NCBI GenBank assembly: GCA_903813345.2
Contig: CAIIXF020000007.1
Span: 8,993,730 to 9,057,729, forward strand
Source: Owenia fusiformis
Taxonomy: Eukaryota; Annelida; Polychaeta; Sabellida; Oweniidae
Direction: 5' to 3'
DNA length: 64,000 nucleotides
A program made the position numbers and the translations under genes. The notes under the pieces were generated by a model, which saw only the letters and a program-made list of their open reading frames with translations, was not told the DNA's origin and did no database searches. The stretch's first letter is position 1. Every line of letters starts with the position of its first letter. Positions 63,199-64,000 of this stretch are shown here, piece after piece.

Positions 63199-63640
63199 AC
63201 TCTGGAAAATGTCCCAGCATTCAATAAATGCTGCTGTATTTATGATCTGTGTTTTTTAACTTCATTGAATCATTATTCAGGAACTCACAGACCATTTCAG
63301 TAGAGATTACCTCAAAATATGCATTGAATAACCTAAGATGTTGGTAATAACTTGAATTGGATGTCTTGATGTATCCAAGACGAATGGAGTGAAATTCATT
63401 CAATTGGCATCCTATCTTAGAGACCAAGAAAGATGAAAAGGGTGTACGTTTTTTGGCACACTCTGTACATCTAACATACTGTTTGACACGGGTCATATAA
63501 AGGTGGATACTTTTATGGCTGTTCAAGACTGACCAAAGAATTATGGTTGGATAGGGCCTACTTCTTTTTAAGACTGATCTGAGAAAGAGGATGCATATTT
63601 TTATCACCATATCCAACTGACTTTTTTTTTTGTACAGCTT

Positions 63641-63646
63641 TTTATT
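63641..63646 (-). terminator. Poly(A) signal of the right-hand membrane protein gene
   Basis: TTTATT on the plus strand is AATAAA on the minus strand, about 155 nt after the stop codon at 63800-63802. Confidence 0.5.
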
Positions 63647-63799
63647 GTAGGTAATGCTTCCAATACATAATACAAGTTTATATTGTTTCTATTTACAAGT
63701 TATTCGATCTATTCTGTTCCTATTTACAAGTAATACATAACTTTAGATCTATGACTGAAATACCATGGTACATAGTTGAGAAATATAACTGTTGATTAT

Positions 63800-64000
63800 C
63801 TATGTTCGAGAATCTTCAGATTTGAATTTTTCTTCTGCTTTCCTCAGTCTTTCCTCCTTTGTACCGTAGCACTTCATGATAACGGTGGTTGTATATACAA
63901 GTACACAGAACACTATAGAGCAAATGAGGTTCATCCAGAGAAGACCCTTTGCCCCTGTATTGGTCAGCAACGATCCCCCGATCGTCTCGGATAATATTCC
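63800..64000 (-). CDS. C-terminal exon of a polytopic membrane protein (partial)
   Basis: On the minus strand the frame is open from the window edge to TAG (63802-63800), 66 residues: ETIGGSLLTNTGAKGLLW, a hydrophobic helix (NLICSIVFCVLVYTTTVI), then a charged tail (MKCYGTKEERLRKAEEKFKS, then EDSRT). A Gly-rich loop followed by a final TM helix and a Lys/Glu-rich cytosolic tail fits the end of a major-facilitator-type transporter, but the family is a guess. The 5' part lies right of the window. Convergent with the WDR gene. Confidence 0.62.
   Translation of the reverse strand, partial: GILSETIGGSLLTNTGAKGLLWMNLICSIVFCVLVYTTTVIMKCYGTKEERLRKAEEKFKSEDSRT

Larger units (their letters stand above)
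61237..63640. other. 3' flank of the WDR gene and convergent intergenic region
   Basis: Contains possible WDR poly(A) signals (ATTAAA 61601-61606; AATAAA 62070-62075), a MITE at 62593-63198, and a possible second element end near 63465 (GGCACACTCTGTACA). The long minus-strand frame at 63221-63616 is repeat-derived. Nothing else was recognised. Confidence 0.55.

Noticed and set aside
63221-63616. 131-residue minus-strand frame
   Set aside because: Overlaps repeat-like sequence with a transposon-type end (GTGTACG...GGCACACTCTGT); no recognisable domain.

Overview
This is animal nuclear DNA: AT-rich, with widely spaced short exons bounded by GT/AG splice sites, and densely packed with transposable elements. 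No bacterial-style operons, CRISPR arrays or rRNA are visible. The gene content (a group-4 type opsin, a very large WD-repeat/HEAT protein, a polytopic membrane protein) and the repeat types (Helentron-associated elements with TCCG microsatellites, hAT-like and other MITEs, a tRNA-derived SINE, LINE fossils) suggest a marine invertebrate. A hemichordate, another invertebrate deuterostome or a lophotrochozoan would all fit; the sequence alone does not settle it.

Layout. (1) Positions 81-11006, minus strand: the first three coding exons of an opsin-like GPCR, reaching TM3; the rest lies left of the window. Its introns hold an AGGTCTA-rich TIR element, a LINE fossil split by two DNA transposons, and a GC-rich CCAAT/CRE cluster. 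(2) Positions 11007-13489: intergenic or unresolved. (3) Positions 13490-61236, plus strand: about 34 exons of one gene, joined by reading frame and splice phase. They encode roughly 1,870 residues of a WDR87/WDR97-family protein: the end of a beta-propeller, a charged linker, a HEAT-like helical segment and a long low-complexity tail. The N-terminal part of the propeller was not found. (4) Positions 63641-64000, minus strand: the 3' end of a membrane protein gene (last TM helix, charged tail, stop, poly(A) signal), entering from the right and convergent with the WDR gene.

The strongest unexplained structure is the repeat landscape. Three elements (18395-19585, 24455-25381, 50100-52003) each start A|TC and end CTRR|T. 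Each has a 5' terminus complementary to a 3' subterminal block, a conserved hairpin exactly 7 nt before CTRR, and a short-period simple repeat; two of them have a clear core array of about 135-bp monomers. This is the architecture of Helentron-associated (HINE/DINE-1-like) non-autonomous elements. A fourth, sequence-unrelated element (25788-27180) has a similar plan with eight 162-bp monomers. The core arrays carry recurring GGCCATTTT/AAAATGGCC motifs.

All gene models come from reading splice sites, phase and translated sequence by eye; no database search or RNA evidence was available.
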